This document shows positions 61,774-64,000 of a stretch of DNA of 64,000 nucleotides, piece after piece. The stretch is from SIG307 sp045596385 (GTDB lineage: Bacteria; Bacillota; Clostridia; Lachnospirales; Lachnospiraceae). The stretch spans positions 8,556 through 72,555 of the forward strand of contig JAZOCC010000004.1 in NCBI GenBank assembly GCA_045596385.1. Direction: 5' to 3'. Numbering within the stretch: the stretch's first letter is position 1; every line of letters begins with the position of its first letter. Under the pieces are notes generated by a model. That model was given only the letters and a program-made list of their open reading frames with translations, had not been told where the DNA came from and searched no databases. Both the position numbers and the translations under genes were made by a program.

Positions 61774-63615
61774 ATGTTTGATATCGAAGAAGAGTTAAAA
61801 AAGCTCCCGGCTAAGCCGGGAGTTTATATTATGCACGATAAGGCGGATGCCATTATTTATGTGGGTAAGGCGATCAGCCTTAAAAATCGTGTTCGTCAGT
61901 ATTTCCAGAGCAGCCGGAATTTGTCCCCAAAGATTCAGAAGATGGTGTCTTTGGTGGCGCGGTTTGAGTATATTGTAGTGGATTCCGAGATGGAAGCATT
62001 GGTACTGGAGTGCAATTTGATTAAAGAACATCGTCCAAAGTACAATACGATGTTAAAGGATGATAAGCATTACCCATACATCCGGGTGACGGTAAATGAG
62101 CCGTTTCCGAGGGTGTTGTTTTCACGCTCCAGGGGAAAAGATAAGGCAAAGTATTTCGGCCCGTATACCAGCGGACAGGCGGTAAAGGATACCCTTGATT
62201 TGTTAAAGAAGACCTATCAGATTCGAAATTGCAATCTGAATCTTCCGAAGGAGAAAAGCAACCGTCCGTGCCTGTATTATCATATGGGCCAATGTAAGGC
62301 TCCGTGTCAGGGAGAAATTTCACGGGAAGAGTATGGGGCGTCCATTGAACAGGTAATGGCGTTTTTGACCGGTAATTTTTCTTTGATTACGAAACGACTG
62401 GAGCAGTTGATGAAAGAAGCTTCTATGAATTTGGAATTTGAGAAGGCGGCAGAGTACCGTGACTTATTAAATAGTGTACATCGGATGGCAGAGCACCAGA
62501 AAGCGGATGCGGATTTGACGGTGGACCGGGATATTGCGGCCATTGCTACTGCGGGAGAGGAAGCGGTGGTTCAGGTGTTCTTTGTGCGGGAAGGAAAGAT
62601 GATTGGACGAGAGCATTTTTATCTGACCGGAGTAGAGGGGGAAGACCGGGCTTTTGTATTACAGGAGTTTATTAAGCAGTTTTACGGCGGCACTCCGCAT
62701 ATTCCGAAGGAATTACTATTATCGGAAGAAATCGAAGAGAGAGAACTTCTGGAGAATTATTTGTCGGAGCGTTCCGGTCGCAGAGTAAAGATTCTTGTGC
62801 CGAAAAAAGGTGAGAAGGAACGTTTGGTAGAGCTTGCGGAGAAAAATGCATCCATGGTATTGCAAAAGGATGCGGAAAAGATTGCTGCGGAAGAGAAAAA
62901 GACAAAGGGAGCTGCGGATGAGATCGCGGAGCTTTTGGGGCTGCCGGAACTGGGGCGCACCGAGTCCTTTGATATTTCCAATACGGCAGGATTTGCTTCG
63001 GTGGCTTCTATGGTGGTGTTTGAAAACGGAAGGCCGAATAAGGCAGAGTACCGGAAGTTCCGGATCAAGACAGTACAGGGCGCGGATGACTATGCCAGCA
63101 TGCGGGAGGTATTGACTCGTCGTTTTTCTCACGGATTAAAGGAACTGGAGGAAGGTACGGAGGAAAAGTTTTCCAAATTCCCGGATTTGATATTGATGGA
63201 TGGAGGAAAGGGACAGGTAAACATAGCAGAGCAGGTGCTTTACGAACTGGGAATCAATATTCCGGTGTGCGGTATGGTAAAGGATGATAAGCATCGTACC
63301 AGAGGGCTGTATTTTCATAATGAAGAGTTACCGATGAATCAGCACGGAGAAGGATTCCGATTGCTGACCAGGATTCAGGACGAGACCCATCGGTTTGCTA
63401 TTGAGTATCACCGCTCTTTACGCGGGAAAGAACAGGTTCATTCTATATTAGATGAAATCGAAGGAATCGGACCGACCAGACGGAGGGCGCTGATGAAGGC
63501 CTTCGGAAGTCAGGAAGCAATCCGTGCGGCTTCGGAAGAAGAGCTGGCGGCAGTGGATTCCATGAATGTAGCAGCGGCACATGCAGTGTATACTTTCTTC
63601 CAAAAAAAGAAGTAA
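61774..63615 (+). CDS. uvrC: Excinuclease ABC subunit C
   Basis: 613 residues. GIY-YIG endonuclease domain (GVYIMHDKADAIIYVGKA), four-Cys-like CLYYHMGQCKAPC, UVR motif (about 200-235), RNase H-like C-terminal nuclease (FDISNTAGFASVASMVVFENG in pieces; DLILMDGGKGQ) and helix-hairpin-helix (EIEGIGPTRRRALMKAFG). Makes both incisions in nucleotide excision repair. It follows ftsH by 26 bases. Confidence 0.96.
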   Translation: MFDIEEELKKLPAKPGVYIMHDKADAIIYVGKAISLKNRVRQYFQSSRNLSPKIQKMVSLVARFEYIVVDSEMEALVLECNLIKEHRPKYNTMLKDDKHYPYIRVTVNEPFPRVLFSRSRGKDKAKYFGPYTSGQAVKDTLDLLKKTYQIRNCNLNLPKEKSNRPCLYYHMGQCKAPCQGEISREEYGASIEQVMAFLTGNFSLITKRLEQLMKEASMNLEFEKAAEYRDLLNSVHRMAEHQKADADLTVDRDIAAIATAGEEAVVQVFFVREGKMIGREHFYLTGVEGEDRAFVLQEFIKQFYGGTPHIPKELLLSEEIEERELLENYLSERSGRRVKILVPKKGEKERLVELAEKNASMVLQKDAEKIAAEEKKTKGAADEIAELLGLPELGRTESFDISNTAGFASVASMVVFENGRPNKAEYRKFRIKTVQGADDYASMREVLTRRFSHGLKELEEGTEEKFSKFPDLILMDGGKGQVNIAEQVLYELGINIPVCGMVKDDKHRTRGLYFHNEELPMNQHGEGFRLLTRIQDETHRFAIEYHRSLRGKEQVHSILDEIEGIGPTRRRALMKAFGSQEAIRAASEEELAAVDSMNVAAAHAVYTFFQKKK

Positions 63616-63646
63616 AAAATTGCGTAAAAAAATTGTAAAAAAGTGC

Positions 63647-63678
63647 TTGACATTGAAAGGGTTTCGTGGTACTATAAT
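63647..63678 (+). promoter_or_regulatory. Promoter of the tRNA-Ser genes
   Basis: TTGACA (63647-63652) followed by TACTATAAT (63670-63678); the 17-bp spacing is met by TACTAT. Confidence 0.6.
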
Positions 63679-63691
63679 CAAGCACTGTTTC

Positions 63692-63777
63692 GGAGAGTTG
63701 CCCGAGTGGTTTAAGGGGCTGGTCTTGAAAACCAGTGATTCCGAAAGGGACCGTGGGTTCGAATCCCACATTCTCCG
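63692..63777 (+). tRNA. tRNA-Ser (anticodon UGA)
   Basis: Class II tRNA with long variable arm. Acceptor GGAGAGT/ATTCTCC with one G-U pair, anticodon loop CTTGAAA giving TGA, T arm GTGGGTTCGAATCCCAC, discriminator G as expected for Ser. CCA is not encoded. Confidence 0.95.
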
Positions 63778-63843
63778 CTAGGAAGATGGTTCGAAGACTT
63801 CTTCCGGAACATGGAATTAAATAATGACATTGTGTCAGCAACT

Positions 63844-63932
63844 GGAGAAATACCCAAGCGGCTGAAGGGGCTCCCCTGGAAAGGGAGTAGGTCGTTAATA
63901 GCGGTGCGCGGGTTCAAATCCCGCCTTCTCCG
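63844..63932 (+). tRNA. tRNA-Ser (anticodon GGA)
   Basis: Class II tRNA with long variable arm. Anticodon stem CTCCC/GGGAG with loop CTGGAAA giving GGA; T arm GCGGGTTCAAATCCCGC; discriminator G. The acceptor reads GGAGAAA against CTTCTCC, so the innermost pair is A-C. CCA is not encoded; a T-run follows. Confidence 0.93.
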
Positions 63933-64000
63933 CTTTTTTTATGCAAAAACGCGAGTGCGAGGTTGAAATCTTTATGAAAAAACTGAAACAATTTTTCGTT
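63933..64000. other. Window end, no gene recognised
   Basis: T-run that may end the tRNA transcript, then AT-rich sequence without a recognisable start of a gene. Confidence 0.4.

Noticed and set aside
1..64000. CRISPR arrays, insertion sequences, prophage or integrative element ends
   Set aside because: No spaced direct repeats, transposase, integrase or phage structural genes were seen; the PBECR4-like ORF alone is not evidence of a prophage.

Overview
The window reads as a chromosome segment of a Firmicute of the class Clostridia, most likely family Lachnospiraceae. The signs are low-to-moderate GC, strong AGGAGG ribosome binding sites, sigma-A promoters of the TTGACA-17-TATAAT type, a T-box leader, the gdpP-rplI-dnaB and tgt-yajC core clusters, the TIGR04086 membrane protein, and ECF sigma/anti-sigma pairs of a kind common in gut clostridia. 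No rRNA, CRISPR array, transposase or integrase was found.

Layout. 1-4.9 kb is accessory: the 3' part of a Ski2-like helicase (cut by the window edge), an APH-fold phosphotransferase behind an attenuator-like leader, a MerR regulator with a 19-bp-spacer promoter, and a structured RNA with its own promoter and terminator directly upstream of a PBECR4-like nuclease ORF. 5-11.6 kb holds four AraC-type regulators whose C-terminal domains are GyrI-like, double GyrI-like, cysteine-protease-like (tentative) and APH kinase-like, plus a T-box-controlled GNAT acetyltransferase. 11.8-20.2 kb is metabolic: a ceramidase-like hydrolase, two tandem esterases, an AraC regulator on the minus strand, and an operon of two Gfo/Idh/MocA oxidoreductases with a sugar-phosphate isomerase/epimerase, then a HAD phosphatase and a small hydrolase.

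20.3-28.6 kb is an envelope-sensing block with three ECF sigma factors, each overlapping a single-pass membrane partner. One partner carries a whole serpin domain; another shares a bacterial Ig-like domain with a nearby membrane protein. 28.9-41.7 kb contains two c-di-GMP EAL proteins with degenerate GGDEF domains, an ABC transporter, a BlaI/M56-peptidase regulatory pair with a visible operator, an aldo/keto reductase ferredoxin fusion, a GNAT protein and argC. 41.8-50.5 kb has an intracellular GH9 glycosidase, a second aldo/keto reductase, a cytosolic Cu/Zn-SOD-like protein, a radical-SAM/TIGR03915 DNA repair pair, a YitT protein and a FAD-Rieske oxidoreductase.

From 50.6 kb the content becomes housekeeping: a FliM-peptide-bearing hypothetical, an HPr-like protein, tgt, yajC, a PHP phosphoesterase, TIGR04086, gdpP, rplI, dnaB, a MerR regulator, ftsH, uvrC and two tRNA-Ser genes. 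A three-way-junction inverted-repeat element lies between yajC and the PHP gene.

The most unusual signals are the RNA-terminator-nuclease arrangement at 4.1-4.9 kb (similar in layout to type III toxin-antitoxin loci), the regulators with ribosome binding sites at their domain junctions, the ECF-serpin pair, and the AraC-kinase fusion. All identifications rest on reading motifs by eye; no database search was run.
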